Positions 55,348 to 63,926 of a stretch of 64,000 nucleotides of DNA are shown here, one piece after another. The stretch is from an uncultured Clostridia bacterium (GTDB taxonomy: Bacteria > Bacillota > Clostridia > Oscillospirales > Acutalibacteraceae). Position 1 is the first letter of the stretch; every line of letters starts with the position of its first letter. The translations under genes and the position numbers were made by a program. Where the stretch lies: contig CANPXF010000006.1 of NCBI GenBank assembly GCA_947585745.1, positions 28,782-92,781 on the forward strand, read 5' to 3'. The notes beneath the pieces were generated by a model, which worked only from the letters and a program-made list of their open reading frames with translations, was not told the origin of the DNA and made no database searches.

Positions 55348-56160
55348 ATGCTCTACTTTTCCTCTCTCTTGACCTCCACCCCAGCCTACACTGCGGAGGC
55401 AAGGCGGCTGTTCAATGCGCTGGATAAACAGGGCGTCGAATACCGCCTGCTCGACAGAACAAAGGACATATGGCTGAGAGATTTTATGCCGGTGCGTACC
55501 AAATCGGGCAAATATGTATCCTTTCGCTATGAGCCCGGTTATCTTGCGGACGCGCCGGAGCTTCGCACGGATTTTCGGCGTGACCCCGCCATACATTTCT
55601 CATCGGAAAACCTTGTTTATTCCGATATCAATTTGGACGGCGGAAATGTCGTGTTTTCCCCCTCGCGGGAAACCGCCGTTGTCAGCAACCGCGTCTTTTC
55701 GGAAAATCCGTCGTATTCCGAAAACGAGCTCGTTAGGAAACTGGAACGGCTTTTGGACGCCCGTGTAATCATAATCCCGTCGCTTACGTCCGACCTAACG
55801 GGTCACGCCGACGGAATGGTGCGGTTTCTTGATGACAGCACAGCGCTCGGCAACAGCACGCCCTATAAAAACGGGCTGGAGCAAAGAATCGCGCGGATTC
55901 TGAAAGCAAACGGGATCGACATGCTCGAATTTCCCTACTTTTCCTCTCCGAATGACAGCGCCGTCGGCTGTTATCTAAACTTTTTGGAAACGGAAAAGGC
56001 AGTTTTTCTGCCGATTTTTGGCGTACCCGAAGATGAAAGAGCTATAGCAAAAGCGGATCGGCTGTTTTCAAAGCCGATTATACCGATACAATTAAATGAA
56101 ATCGCAAAAGAGGGAGGCTGTCTGAATTGCATCAGTTGGGAAAGCAAGACGCAGACATAA
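55348..56160 (+). CDS. Agmatine deiminase-family protein (short form)
   Basis: A 270-residue guanidino-modifying enzyme. All main motifs are present: IWLRDFMPVRTKSGKYVSF, DINLDGGNVVFSPSR, LTGHADGMVRFLDDSTAL, and the catalytic cysteine in EGGCLNCISWE near the C terminus. Classic agmatine deiminases have about 350 residues; this one lacks most of the segment before WxRD, matching shorter family members. A hand count of 55501-55560 gives 53 percent GC, well above neighbouring regions, suggesting transfer. The substrate could be agmatine, peptidyl-arginine or another guanidine. Confidence 0.82.
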   Translation: MLYFSSLLTSTPAYTAEARRLFNALDKQGVEYRLLDRTKDIWLRDFMPVRTKSGKYVSFRYEPGYLADAPELRTDFRRDPAIHFSSENLVYSDINLDGGNVVFSPSRETAVVSNRVFSENPSYSENELVRKLERLLDARVIIIPSLTSDLTGHADGMVRFLDDSTALGNSTPYKNGLEQRIARILKANGIDMLEFPYFSSPNDSAVGCYLNFLETEKAVFLPIFGVPEDERAIAKADRLFSKPIIPIQLNEIAKEGGCLNCISWESKTQT

Positions 56161-56211
56161 TCTCCGTTCTACTAAATACGCTTATTTTTCCTTTTCAGGC
56201 ACATTATCCTG

Positions 56212-56316
56212 TTTGTTGTTGAGAACGATTGCTATCCGAAAGTAGAAATTGTCGGTAGTTATCGTTATCCCAATTTGTCGGGAATTAGCGAATGCGATAT
56301 CGACGTTGATTATTAG
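56212..56316 (+). pseudogene. Remnant of a coding sequence C terminus
   Basis: An open stretch with no start codon reads FVVENDCYPKVEIVGS followed by YRYPNLSGISECDIDVDY, then stops. It looks like the tail of a lost gene rather than chance, given its even amino-acid mix. No family recognised. Confidence 0.35.
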
Positions 56317-56373
56317 TATTGCGCTTTTCAAGAAAATAAATGTTTTCGTTTGAAAAGCCACGGAGAAAAACAA

Positions 56374-57792
56374 ATGTATAATACTTTGGTGAAAGATTTA
56401 ATAATTAAGCATTTTGGAGAACCGAAAAACTCACTGACATTCGGCAGATCCACGAAAAGAAAAGACCGACTTTACTGTTATACTTTAGAAAATGAAAAGG
56501 AGATTGCCGATATTTGTAATCTCCTCGGAACTCAGTCCTCAAACTACAATATAAAACTACCGATATTGAAACAAGCCTTTTCAAAAAAAGGAAAAAATGG
56601 TACAGGACTGCCGCAATGCGCCTGCCTTGAAGAGCAGGACGACGGGCACTGGAATCTATGTATTTATGACATTACCGGAGTGGCATATAAACCGTACAGA
56701 GGAAAGATTACAGCGACCCTGCAGCTTGGAAGGCCGCCGACGGTTGATTTGTCCGATAGAAGTTCCAATTTTTACGGTTATTGGGAAAAAAGCTGGTTTC
56801 GCCGTGAACATATGCCGCAAAACAGCAGAGATGGGTTTTCCTATTGGATCAATAAAGCTCTGAAAACCAGCGAGCCATTTCGGCTGTTTTCAGCGGACTT
56901 TTTTCTTGCAGTCGCACAGGCAGAAAAAATCCACATTCTAAAAGATGTCTCAAGGGCAATCCGAAACTGTGGCTGTTTTCTTCCGCCGATCTCTTATGAA
57001 AATCTGCTCACTTGCCGAACGCCTGCCGAAGTGATTCAATCCTTTACGGAAGAACAGCCAACACTGTCGGTCAACTTTAATAAGACAGACCTAAACGCAG
57101 GATATGTGATGAAAAAGATTGCTCACGAGGTGAATAGAAGAGACTGGCTAAAGCTTGCAAAACTGGATGCGCAGTCGTTATCTGAATTGATAACACTACC
57201 TCTTTTTTATGACGAGTTTCAGACGGAAACGTTTCTGCGTTCTTATTACATAAAAGAATTCGAAATACTAGGTTTTAATCGAAATTATGCAGAAGATTAC
57301 GTGAGGCTATGTCGAATAACCGGTGAAAAATTCAGAATTGGCTGTGACCGAGAGACCTATCGTAGGATACACGATGAGATGAGTGAGAAAGAGAGAAAAA
57401 AAGCAAGCGAAGCTGAGTTTCGGATGCCTCTTGTAGCGGTTCCTTCCGTGTTTGATGAATTGGAAACTGCACTTAGACAGGCCGGTCGCGACGAATTTGA
57501 ACGCATCGGCACAACAGAGCGCCTGTTTCAAGAAGGTGAGTATCAGCACAATTGTGTTTTTTCCAGACGGGCGTTGCTACGCGAGGACAGGGTATCCATT
57601 TATCGCTGGAATCACAAAAACACAAGTTATACCGTACAGTTTGTCCGTCGTCTGAGCAGAGGATATGTTGTGGACGAAGTTAGGGCAAGGTTTAACCGTG
57701 CTATCACCGAGGAGCATTTCAACGATCTCAAGGTGCAACTTGCGGGAATCGCAGTAATTGATGACTTTTTAAAACCAAATTTCATATCTTAG
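56374..57792 (+). CDS. PcfJ-like protein
   Basis: A 472-residue protein. ATG 56374 follows GGAG by eight bases; the frame opens at TTG 56350. The N-terminal two thirds have no recognised domain. The last ~90 residues match the PcfJ-like domain of conjugative plasmids and integrative elements: GTTERLFQEGEYQHNCVF, VSIYRWNHKNTSYTVQF, RGYVVDEVRARFNRAI. Function is unknown. Its presence points to a mobile-element origin for this stretch, although no relaxase, integrase or transfer genes remain in the window. Confidence 0.72.
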   Translation: MYNTLVKDLIIKHFGEPKNSLTFGRSTKRKDRLYCYTLENEKEIADICNLLGTQSSNYNIKLPILKQAFSKKGKNGTGLPQCACLEEQDDGHWNLCIYDITGVAYKPYRGKITATLQLGRPPTVDLSDRSSNFYGYWEKSWFRREHMPQNSRDGFSYWINKALKTSEPFRLFSADFFLAVAQAEKIHILKDVSRAIRNCGCFLPPISYENLLTCRTPAEVIQSFTEEQPTLSVNFNKTDLNAGYVMKKIAHEVNRRDWLKLAKLDAQSLSELITLPLFYDEFQTETFLRSYYIKEFEILGFNRNYAEDYVRLCRITGEKFRIGCDRETYRRIHDEMSEKERKKASEAEFRMPLVAVPSVFDELETALRQAGRDEFERIGTTERLFQEGEYQHNCVFSRRALLREDRVSIYRWNHKNTSYTVQFVRRLSRGYVVDEVRARFNRAITEEHFNDLKVQLAGIAVIDDFLKPNFIS

Positions 57793-57880
57793 ACGAACTA
57801 AAAAGAGATATGTTCCCTTTATCTTCTTTTGAGAGGAACGCACAGAGCGAAAAATGTCATAGACAAGCGATTTTCCGCTC

Positions 57881-58431
57881 TCAATCTACAAATTCTATTT
57901 CGTCGTTTGTGGCCTCTTTAAACAGATATTTTTGACTCTGAGCTTCTTCGTATGCTTTATTTGCAATTTCTTCAGATTTTTTACTTGCTCTTCAGCCGCT
58001 TCTGCTTGCTTTTCCTGGTAATGTATAAGATATAATCTAATCCGCTAATTGCCCCTACTACAAGCATAATAAGAGCTGCATTTAGCGCTATTGTAGCAAC
58101 CCTCATACCTACCATAGCAAGACGTGAGGTATTAGTAGCAGTAGTTAGCCCACCTACGGAAACCCTGCTAAATTTTGCTTGTTCCACCAAAGATTGTGCC
58201 GCTGGTGAGGCATCTTTCATAGCGCAATACCAAGCTGTCTGCGAAGACACACATACCTAATTGTTCGTTATACGCTTCCAAACAATCTATATCCTGTTGT
58301 GATATGTCTGTTTTAAAATAATTTTTGATTCCAGAAAAACCGAACTCGCCAGTTTGAAAATTTGATTTAATATCTTTAAAACTTCTTCCAAGTAATTCTA
58401 ATCCATTAGTTTTTGAGAAAGAAAATATCAA
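57881..58431 (-). pseudogene. Decayed phage tail tape-measure fragment
   Basis: Three minus-strand pieces in shifting frames make one degraded protein. The first (58431-58168) has DISQQDIDCLEAYNEQLG. The second continues SSQTAWYCAMKDASPAAQSL, LVEQAKFSRVSVGG and a hydrophobic segment (ALNAALIMLVVGAISGLDYI). The third, after another shift near 57990, reads SEEIANKAYEEAQSQKYLF and stops at 57881. The series resembles the N-terminal region of Siphovirus tape-measure proteins. No other phage gene is seen, so it is a relic. Confidence 0.6.
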
Positions 58432-58499
58432 ACTATAATTACGCTTGAAATAATTTACATCTTTATCATGATGTTGTATATTTTAATAGAGGTGATTAA

Positions 58500-58835
58500 T
58501 TGACTCCAGAAGAAGTTAACAAATATAATTAAAAATATAAATATAAAAAGAACTTAGAACCAAAAGTAACTCAATATTGTTATACCTGTAAAAGAGCAAA
58601 AGAAGTAAAATTTGGAGTAATACATTGTCATGTCTGTAAATCTCCGTTAGGACAGTTTGATTTTACACCTGAACAGAAAACTCAAAATAATTCTGTCCCC
58701 AAATGTCCTACCTGTGGGTCAACAGATATTAAAAGAATTTCAGACTTATCTTGCGGGGTTCACGCCTTTACATTTGGACTGTTTAGTAAAACCGCAAGGT
58801 CACAATTTGAGTGCAATAACTGTAAATATAAATAA
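58500..58835 (+). pseudogene. Zinc-ribbon protein gene with an early in-frame stop
   Basis: A TTG at 58500, three bases after AGAGGTGAT, begins TPEEVNKYN and meets TAA at 58530-58532. The same frame then stays open for 100 codons with two zinc ribbons (CYTCKR...CHVC and CPTCGSTDIKRISDL...CNNC) and ends at 58835. There is no ATG or GTG after the stop. It is a small phage/mobile-type zinc-ribbon protein inactivated by one nonsense change, unless the stop is read through. Confidence 0.65.
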
Positions 58836-59260
58836 TAATTTCTATAGTACAAGTATCCATATTCATGATGGCTACTTTTTTTATTAACTATAATCTACTT
58901 TCATGGCTTTTTTTGTAATCTTCAGTCGCCTAAATAATAGTGCTATTTGCTAATTCCTCGGTAGCACAAAACATAGGATCCATATACAAAATAATTCACA
59001 TTCTTCATAAAAATTTTTTCAATAAATAAAAAATGCAACCATCATATCTCTAAACTTAATTAGAAATATAATGATTGGCTCTTGAGCATTTGTATGTACA
59101 AACCACTCTATAAAAGAAGGGCGGTTTGTTTGAAATGAGTTCATAATCAAACTAAAAATTTAAACTTGCAGTAAAAAACGGCAACTGTCAAGTGTCACCC
59201 TTTTAGTGCACTCTTCAGTTACCGTGCTTATAGACAAAGGAAAACTCGCTACAAAATATT
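58836..59260. other. 425-bp gap without a recognised gene
   Basis: AT-rich with no coding frame supported. It contains one imperfect inverted repeat (AAACCACTCT/AGGGCGGTTT, about 59101-59128) that might be an old terminator of the 5S transcript. The last ~25 bp before 59261 resemble the sequence beside the 5S remnant at 63.85 kb. Confidence 0.6.
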
Positions 59261-59374
59261 GTGGCATCTTCTTATTTTCACAGACCGTCACTAGTCAACT
59301 ATCGTCGGAACTACAGGGCTTAACTTCCGTGTTCGGGATAGGAACAGGTGGAACCCCTGAGTCATCAACACCAA
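59261..59374 (-). rRNA. 5S ribosomal RNA
   Basis: A 114-nt minus-strand 5S gene. It contains the universally conserved CCCGAACACGGAAGTTAAG region, TTCCACCTGTTCCTAT and CCGACGATAGT. The ends TTGGTGT and ATGCCAC form helix I, with a mismatch at the first pair. No 16S or 23S gene is seen next to it in the window. It may be functional, but its position downstream of an inserted islet is unusual. Confidence 0.88.
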
Positions 59375-59395
59375 TTTAATTGTAGCTAGTTTTTG

Positions 59396-59416
59396 TCTTC
59401 CCAACTGGGCTACGAA
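59396..59416 (-). pseudogene. tRNA-Asn 3' remnant
   Basis: About 20 bp here (CTTCCCAACTGGGCT then ACGAA on the plus strand) match the T-arm and acceptor end of the tRNA-Asn at 63927, at the same ~21-bp distance from the 5S. The rest of the tRNA is gone. Confidence 0.6.
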
Positions 59417-59627
59417 TGATCATATGTTTGAGTATCGGTATTCTACTCAAATTTCTGACTGATTTTGGTGATTAGAAAAGAAAAGTTTGTATTATCTATT
59501 TTTATAAGAAAATTATCATGTAGGAAACTAGATTCTTTGATGTTTGCGAGAAATTATACCATCAAATCTTAAATACCACTCTAAATCCAATCGGTAATCT
59601 TAGTTTTATGAAACTCAACGCTCAGGA

Positions 59628-59822
59628 TTAAGTATCTTCACATTGAAAAACTTCAAAATTATCATATCCCTGAATAATTCCCAATACTGTTCCGTCTTCA
59701 AGTAAAACATGGACAACACCTAATCCATCGACACCGATAACAGTGCCTATAAAAGGCTCTAAATGCTTTCCACCAGATTCTGTTATCCTGATTCTCTTTC
59801 CCAACAAATTATTGATAATCAC
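59628..59822 (-). CDS. Small protein of the islet, unknown
   Basis: A 64-residue protein beginning IINNLLGKRIRITESGGKH and continuing FIGTVIGVDGLGVVHVLLED. The strand-rich pattern suggests a small beta-barrel (SH3- or KOW-like), but no family is recognised. It starts at GTG 59822, next to a very strong AAAGGAGG. It follows the HEVAH gene by 17 bp and is probably its co-transcribed partner. Confidence 0.55.
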   Translation of the reverse strand: MIINNLLGKRIRITESGGKHLEPFIGTVIGVDGLGVVHVLLEDGTVLGIIQGYDNFEVFQCEDT

Positions 59823-59839
59823 TCCTCCTTTCTTCCATA

Positions 59840-62314
59840 CTATTTTTGGAGTTTTCTTAATTCATTCACGTTGCTGTATATTATATCCACTGCCCTACCA
59901 ATTTCATCCTGCTTTAAAACGCTGAAAAGCTTAGAGATATTCACTAATTCTTCTTTATCTATTGTTTGATTGAGCTTATTTAAACATTTAGACAAATAGT
60001 CTACATTTATGTCTATATAGGCCATATCCAGTTGCAGGCTAAGCTCTCCGTTGTAAAACTTCCTTATTATTTTATAGTATATACCATTACCACCAACATT
60101 ATTAATGTTCCAATTATTAGCCTTGCAAACAGAAATCATTCGTTCTATTAACAACTGATTATGCAAAAATCCGATCATCTCTTCTTCAGTCTCAGGTTTG
60201 CGATCTACTTCGATGTAATTAAAAGTTGCAAGATATTCGTCCATTGATAAATCCAACATGTAAGTCATAACCAAATCAGCGTAGCTTTCCTTCATCAAGA
60301 AATGTATCCTGGTCACTGTGTTTTTTGTAAGATTGCTAGCTTGTCTGGCGCTGTTTAAGATTATTTTTGTTAACTCAAATTGTAAATCCATAAAACTGAA
60401 TATTTCCAACTCATCATTTCGTTCTATCTTCAGTCTATTAATGAGAGTAAACGGTAAATCATCAGTATCATCAAACACACTGAATACAGCCTTTATAAGC
60501 ATTTCTTTGGTAGATTTTTGGTAATAAACCAAATCATTTCTATTATAAATATTCTTGTAATTAATTTGCATATTAATTGAGTTTGTAATTTTTTCAACTA
60601 TAATCTTATACGCCGCATTATACACATCCAATTTTACTTTATCTAACTCTGTTTTATGCATCAATAACATTATTTTTTTATAAGTACCGTCTTTTACCTC
60701 CTTTAGGATTCTGTTCGTGAATTTAGATGCAATAATTCTAATTTCGTATCCAAGGCGCTCTTTTCGCATTCTTGTTTCACTCCCAACAAAATGGGCAACC
60801 TCATGCGTCAAACTGGTCAAAAGACTTTGCGGTGAAAACAGCGAATTCACTGATGTGCGTATTTTACATAACGGGTTGGTACCTTCCTCATCAAACAATT
60901 TCGATACCGAAGTATTCAGATATAAATCTGGTGAAATGATAAAACTGAAGTTTTCGTTTCCAGTTTTAAGCGCGTTTGCTATCTTATTGACAAATGCAGT
61001 ATAAAAAACAATAAGTTTTGACGGAATATTGTAGAGAACCGCATTAAATCCAGGTGATTGGAAAAACATTCTGTCAGAATGCAGTGAACCAGTAATAATA
61101 GACATAATGCTGTTTTTGAATCGATTAATCGATTCATTATACATAACCAAACTAGTTGGTTCTCCTCGTTCATTCCTATTTTCACCCCTAAAAGTTGCGA
61201 CCCTTTTGATAAACTCATCAAAAACATTCCAAAGACAAACATAAACATCATCTGCAAAATATTGTGAGAATAATTTATCGCAAGAATTTAAAACTTCAAC
61301 AATTGCCGCATTTATTTCAGGACGAACATTCACGCTTTTATTTTGATCAACCGCATTCAGATATTTTTCTTTAAAAGAATTTTCCTCAAGATCTGAGAAT
61401 TCTTTCTTGTTTCCCATCATATTGTACTTATCATCAAAATGAATTCTTAAGTTCATGAAAGCTTTCTTAAAGTTTTTCTCCGCAAAAATTCCATTTATAT
61501 CCAATTGCTTTAGAAAATCATCTATTGGGTAATCTTTAATATTAATAATAATATCCTCATTGCCCATTCGATTATATTGAAAAAAATTTTTTTTATCAGT
61601 AAATCGCTTACAATGTTGTCTAAGAGTATCCAACCAATTCTCAAACGCTTTTTGATTATTGACAACAGCACAAATTGTAATTTTATCTGCAATTTCTTGA
61701 ATCATATTGATTCTTTGCTTATCATATCCAAATAATGAATAACTATAAATCACATAATCCATAGCATCAATATTCTTAATCAAATTCGCCCCTTCACGAT
61801 AATCATCTATTCTAAAAATAAGAACAATTTCAAAACTGTCCAAAGAATCATAAATCACTAAATCGTTTTTATTTAATTGAGTACTTTCTGACTCGACAGT
61901 GATAGATAAGTAAATATCTCTTATAATCTGGTCTCTAGTCTTATTGTCCTTTATCATTCTGCGATAATTAAAATGAATCATCGAAACAAATGTAAAGTTT
62001 TTATTTTCACCTTCAAAAAATGAATTATTCGTAAGATTATTTTTGATCGCGTAAAATGTGTGCTTAGAAACAATGTCTGAATGATTATTATTTAGAGATT
62101 GCTGTGAAAAGTTGTTTAACACATCGAACAACAATTGTTTTCCTGCACCAACATCACAGTTTTTTATAGATATTAAGTTATAGTCTCCAATTGTCGGAAG
62201 AGAAAAATATGGTTTATATTCAGCCGTAGGAGCAGGTAATAAAGGGTAATTGGAAGTTTTTATTACAGATATCGTAACTGCATTATAATTATTCATTTTG
62301 TCCTTATTTCTCAT
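59840..62314 (-). CDS. Large unrecognised protein with a HEVAH zincin motif
   Basis: An 824-residue protein with no signal peptide or membrane helix. The motif LLTSLTHEVAHFVGSE (His at ~504 and ~508) is a classical HExxH zinc-protease signature. KESYADLVMTYMLDLS about 165 residues later could supply the third ligand (Glu ~676), a gluzincin-like layout. The first ~250 residues form a separate alpha/beta region (VTISVIKTSNYPLL, LVIYDSLDSFEIVLIFRIDD) that I cannot place. AGGAG precedes ATG 62314 by nine bases, and it overlaps the membrane-protein gene by 11 bp. Protease activity is inferred only from the motif. Confidence 0.72.
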   Translation of the reverse strand: MRNKDKMNNYNAVTISVIKTSNYPLLPAPTAEYKPYFSLPTIGDYNLISIKNCDVGAGKQLLFDVLNNFSQQSLNNNHSDIVSKHTFYAIKNNLTNNSFFEGENKNFTFVSMIHFNYRRMIKDNKTRDQIIRDIYLSITVESESTQLNKNDLVIYDSLDSFEIVLIFRIDDYREGANLIKNIDAMDYVIYSYSLFGYDKQRINMIQEIADKITICAVVNNQKAFENWLDTLRQHCKRFTDKKNFFQYNRMGNEDIIINIKDYPIDDFLKQLDINGIFAEKNFKKAFMNLRIHFDDKYNMMGNKKEFSDLEENSFKEKYLNAVDQNKSVNVRPEINAAIVEVLNSCDKLFSQYFADDVYVCLWNVFDEFIKRVATFRGENRNERGEPTSLVMYNESINRFKNSIMSIITGSLHSDRMFFQSPGFNAVLYNIPSKLIVFYTAFVNKIANALKTGNENFSFIISPDLYLNTSVSKLFDEEGTNPLCKIRTSVNSLFSPQSLLTSLTHEVAHFVGSETRMRKERLGYEIRIIASKFTNRILKEVKDGTYKKIMLLMHKTELDKVKLDVYNAAYKIIVEKITNSINMQINYKNIYNRNDLVYYQKSTKEMLIKAVFSVFDDTDDLPFTLINRLKIERNDELEIFSFMDLQFELTKIILNSARQASNLTKNTVTRIHFLMKESYADLVMTYMLDLSMDEYLATFNYIEVDRKPETEEEMIGFLHNQLLIERMISVCKANNWNINNVGGNGIYYKIIRKFYNGELSLQLDMAYIDINVDYLSKCLNKLNQTIDKEELVNISKLFSVLKQDEIGRAVDIIYSNVNELRKLQK

Positions 62315-63518
62315 GATTTGAATCTCCTGTTTTATCTAGTGCAATAAATATTGTATAAAGTTTTAAGTCAAATTGACACTGATTAAATTTCATAACATAA
62401 AACAATGATTGTTTAATAAATTGAATATGCTCTTTTGTTATCATAGAATTTAAATACAAGATTGCCTTTGAACAATCATGTAAGATTCCATTTTTTTCGA
62501 TATTTAATACATATCCGTCAACAGAATACTTATATAACAAAATATAATAAGCAAACAACCATCTATAAATAACGTCATATTTCTGATTACAATAAAAATT
62601 TCTTATTTCATTCATATCTAAGTCACTAAAGAGCGCAGTATACAAAAGCGCAGCATATGTAACCTTTTGCTCCTTTATTTTACTGTCACTGCTTAAGTTA
62701 TCATAAAAGTTCAATTTATAAAAATAACTCTCATATTCCTCCAAAAAATATACAAAAAGCTTTGCACGGTAATCTGGCGATAGCTTTTCATCTCCAAAAA
62801 CTTCAGAAAAATAATTAACTAACTCAGAAAATGACTTTTCACCATCTTTTGTTTTTTCATAAACGGTGTTAATCTTTTCAATAATTCTGTTAGTAAAATT
62901 CTTAGATAAGTCGCTAAAAAATAATTTTTCGCAGTTATTTATATAAAATATTTCAATGTAAGCAAAAAATGCTCTCGGTTGAAGTTGTGTGTTTTTGTTT
63001 TTGAATTGCTTGTCAATCGTAAAAATAAAATTCTTATCACTATTGTACCTATATAAATTGAGTACAAAAAAAATTCCTGAAACGATTACATATAAAACTA
63101 TGCAATAAAAAGACAGCTTAAATTCAAGCATTAAAAGAGCAAGTAAAATAAACGGAATAAAGTATATATAATAGTTATTTGGAATATTATTATAAATTAA
63201 ATTATACGTATCTATAGAAACCGAATTTGCGTGTACACTTTTTGCATTATTAAACACAAAAGTAATAATTGCAAAAGAAATAGAAACAATTGAAGTTACA
63301 GGTGAAATAATACCTTTTATTGCATTAATATTAAAAAAAATACAATCAGTATACCATTTGAAAAAATTGGAATCAAAAAACCAAATTGTTTCTTGTTGGT
63401 TAGAGTTTAAAGACGCAACTTTCAACGTCATATTAATAAAAACATCTGCAATTATACTCAAAACTGATATAATAATAAATATAATCGTAATTTTTTTGAA
63501 AACACTCGACTTATTCAT
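62304..63518 (-). CDS. Membrane protein of the islet, unknown
   Basis: A 404-residue protein. ATG 63518 is chosen because GGGGAG lies five bases upstream and the longer frame would run through a terminator hairpin. There are about four hydrophobic segments in the first ~165 residues (ITIIFIIISVLSIIADVF, ISFAIITFVF, YFIPFILLALLMLEF, CIVLYVIVSGIFFVLNLY). About 240 hydrophilic, largely helical residues follow, presumably in the cytoplasm. No family is recognised. The overlap with the HEVAH gene implies that the two products work together, possibly as membrane sensor and effector. Confidence 0.65.
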   Translation of the reverse strand: MNKSSVFKKITIIFIIISVLSIIADVFINMTLKVASLNSNQQETIWFFDSNFFKWYTDCIFFNINAIKGIISPVTSIVSISFAIITFVFNNAKSVHANSVSIDTYNLIYNNIPNNYYIYFIPFILLALLMLEFKLSFYCIVLYVIVSGIFFVLNLYRYNSDKNFIFTIDKQFKNKNTQLQPRAFFAYIEIFYINNCEKLFFSDLSKNFTNRIIEKINTVYEKTKDGEKSFSELVNYFSEVFGDEKLSPDYRAKLFVYFLEEYESYFYKLNFYDNLSSDSKIKEQKVTYAALLYTALFSDLDMNEIRNFYCNQKYDVIYRWLFAYYILLYKYSVDGYVLNIEKNGILHDCSKAILYLNSMITKEHIQFIKQSLFYVMKFNQCQFDLKLYTIFIALDKTGDSNHEK

Positions 63519-63534
63519 GAATACTCCCCATACG

Positions 63535-63555
63535 AAAAAAGACCGCATAGCGGTC
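63535..63555 (-). terminator. Intrinsic terminator between the islet's small first gene and the membrane gene
   Basis: On the minus strand GACCGC-TAT-GCGGTC followed by six T, three bases after the small gene's stop. Read-through would be needed to express the two large genes, so it may act as an attenuator. Confidence 0.8.
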
Positions 63556-63558
63556 TCC

Positions 63559-63738
63559 TTAAACAAGTATTATATCAACACAATAAGGATTAAAGTTCTC
63601 CGGAATAGATATATCATCGTCATCGACAAAAGAACTATAGCATTCCACATTCAAATAGCACGAATCTCCTTCAAGCGTAGTTTTATCAAACAACTCGCAG
63701 TCGTACTCATTAAAATTATCAACAACCTTATGTGCCAT
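63559..63738 (-). CDS. Small acidic protein at the head of the islet
   Basis: A 59-residue protein, MAHKVVDNFNEYDCELFDK followed by TTLEGDSCYLNVECYSSF, with a DDDD patch and four cysteines. It is strongly acidic and has no recognised domain. AGGAG lies eight bases before ATG 63738, and a good promoter lies 31 bp further up. A terminator directly after the stop separates it from the large genes, so it would be made in excess over them. That arrangement would suit an inhibitor or antitoxin, but this is only inference. Confidence 0.6.
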   Translation of the reverse strand: MAHKVVDNFNEYDCELFDKTTLEGDSCYLNVECYSSFVDDDDISIPENFNPYCVDIILV

Positions 63739-63768
63739 AATTCAATCTCCTAAAAATAATACACTTAA

Positions 63769-63797
63769 ATTATACACCAAAAAAAAATACAATACAA
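63769..63797 (-). promoter_or_regulatory. Islet promoter with a T9 spacer tract
   Basis: On the minus strand TTGTAT (63797-63792), 17 bp, TATAAT (63774-63769). The spacer contains a run of nine T, so slippage would change the spacer length and the promoter strength. Confidence 0.65.
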
Positions 63798-63850
63798 GTT
63801 TTATAACCAGATTGTAATCATTCTTTAAAAGAAATACTCACTATTATATG

Positions 63851-63904
63851 TTGGCATTTCCCTATTTTCACAGGCCGTTAAACCCTCAGTGTCATCGACA
63901 CCAA
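63851..63904 (-). pseudogene. Internally deleted 5S rRNA remnant
   Basis: Both 5S ends are present on the minus strand: 5' TTGGTGTCGATGACACTGAG and 3' CCTGTGAAAATAGGGAAATG followed by CCAA, able to form helix I. The middle ~60 nt, including the conserved CCCGAACAC region, is missing (54 nt versus 114 nt). It cannot work as 5S rRNA. Confidence 0.8.
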
Positions 63905-63926
63905 CTGTTGATAGTGAGTATTCTTT

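Noticed and set aside
57845..57881. AGAGCG...CGCTCT inverted repeat as terminator of the PcfJ-like gene
   Set aside because: The loop is long and no T-run follows on the plus strand; support is too weak for a feature.
59160..59225. Possible insertion-sequence end near 59.2 kb (GGCAACTGTCAAGTGTCACC region)
   Set aside because: No matching inverted end, target duplication or transposase could be found in the window.
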